Source of the DNA: a bacterium
GTDB taxonomy: Bacteria > Bacillota > Clostridia > Oscillospirales > Acutalibacteraceae
Length of the DNA: 14,007 bases
NCBI GenBank assembly: GCA_020626545.1
Contig: JAHKZS010000029.1
Location: 1-14,007, forward strand
Direction of reading: 5' to 3'
The notes beneath the pieces were generated by a model that saw nothing but the letters and a program-made list of their open reading frames with translations, was not told where the DNA came from and ran no database searches. Below are positions 13,988-14,007 of this stretch, in pieces (the first letter of the stretch is position 1; each line of letters begins with the position of its first letter). The position numbers were made by a program, and so were the translations under genes.

Positions 13988-14007
13988 TAGTGTGAATTTT
14001 CACACTA
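13988..14007. repeat. 20-base palindrome at the window edge
   Basis: TAGTGTGAA (13988-13996), two bases, then TTCACACTA (13999-14007): a perfect nine-base inverted repeat ending exactly at the last base, so it may extend further. It could be an operator, the stem of a hairpin, or the terminal end of the repeat element. Confidence 0.5.

Noticed and set aside
1..14007. A mobile element, prophage or defence island
   Set aside because: No transposase, integrase, phage or defence gene was seen; apart from the terminal palindromes the window reads as ordinary core genome.

Overview
The window looks like a chromosomal housekeeping segment of a Gram-positive anaerobe of the class Clostridia, most likely an Oscillospiraceae/Ruminococcus-like gut bacterium. 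This is inferred from gene content and general protein resemblance; no database search was possible. Supporting signs are meso-diaminopimelate dehydrogenase (the direct lysine/DAP route), a hisS-aspS pair, a minD-like gene beside mgsA, a secreted G5/3D-domain wall enzyme, and a GluRS plus a dedicated GlnRS. Genes are mid-GC with strong AAGGAG-type ribosome binding sites and SigA promoters, several with an extended -10 (TGn before the hexamer).

Layout. 1-199: end of an upstream unit (a short direct repeat and a terminator hairpin), then the ddh promoter. 200-1180: ddh. 1304-2035 (minus): HAD-family hydrolase, convergent with ddh and divergent from nth. 2145-2771: endonuclease III. 2909-4109: a MinD-like ATPase and methylglyoxal synthase. 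4182-7276: hisS-aspS. 7323-7774: about 450 bases of AT-rich DNA with no credible gene, carrying one good WalR-box match. 7775-8908: a consensus promoter, a hairpin at the predicted mRNA 5' end, and a secreted, extremely lysine-rich G5/3D protein. 9043-12181: gltX-glnS. 12227-13856 (minus): an ECF-type sigma factor and an overlapping membrane-anchored putative anti-sigma factor. 13846-14007: a cluster of palindromes, one of which overlaps the start of the sigma gene.

How the genes work together. Four aminoacyl-tRNA synthetases (His, Asp, Glu, Gln) dominate. GluRS and GlnRS sit in one operon, so Gln-tRNA can be made directly. No T-box leader was seen upstream of either operon. Ddh supplies meso-DAP for lysine and peptidoglycan, the 3D protein probably remodels the wall, and the sigma/anti-sigma pair is a probable envelope-signal switch.

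The window is not an obvious mobile or defence island. The most interesting departures from the ordinary are: (1) a methylglyoxal synthase with Asn at two positions equivalent to E. coli His98 and Asp101; (2) a G5 region with 27 Lys and no Asp/Glu in 77 residues; (3) a 26-bp nested palindrome that buries the sigma-factor start codon region; (4) a WalR-like box plus a 5'-end mRNA hairpin at the wall-enzyme gene; (5) a MinD relative with no membrane-targeting tail and no minC or minE in the window.
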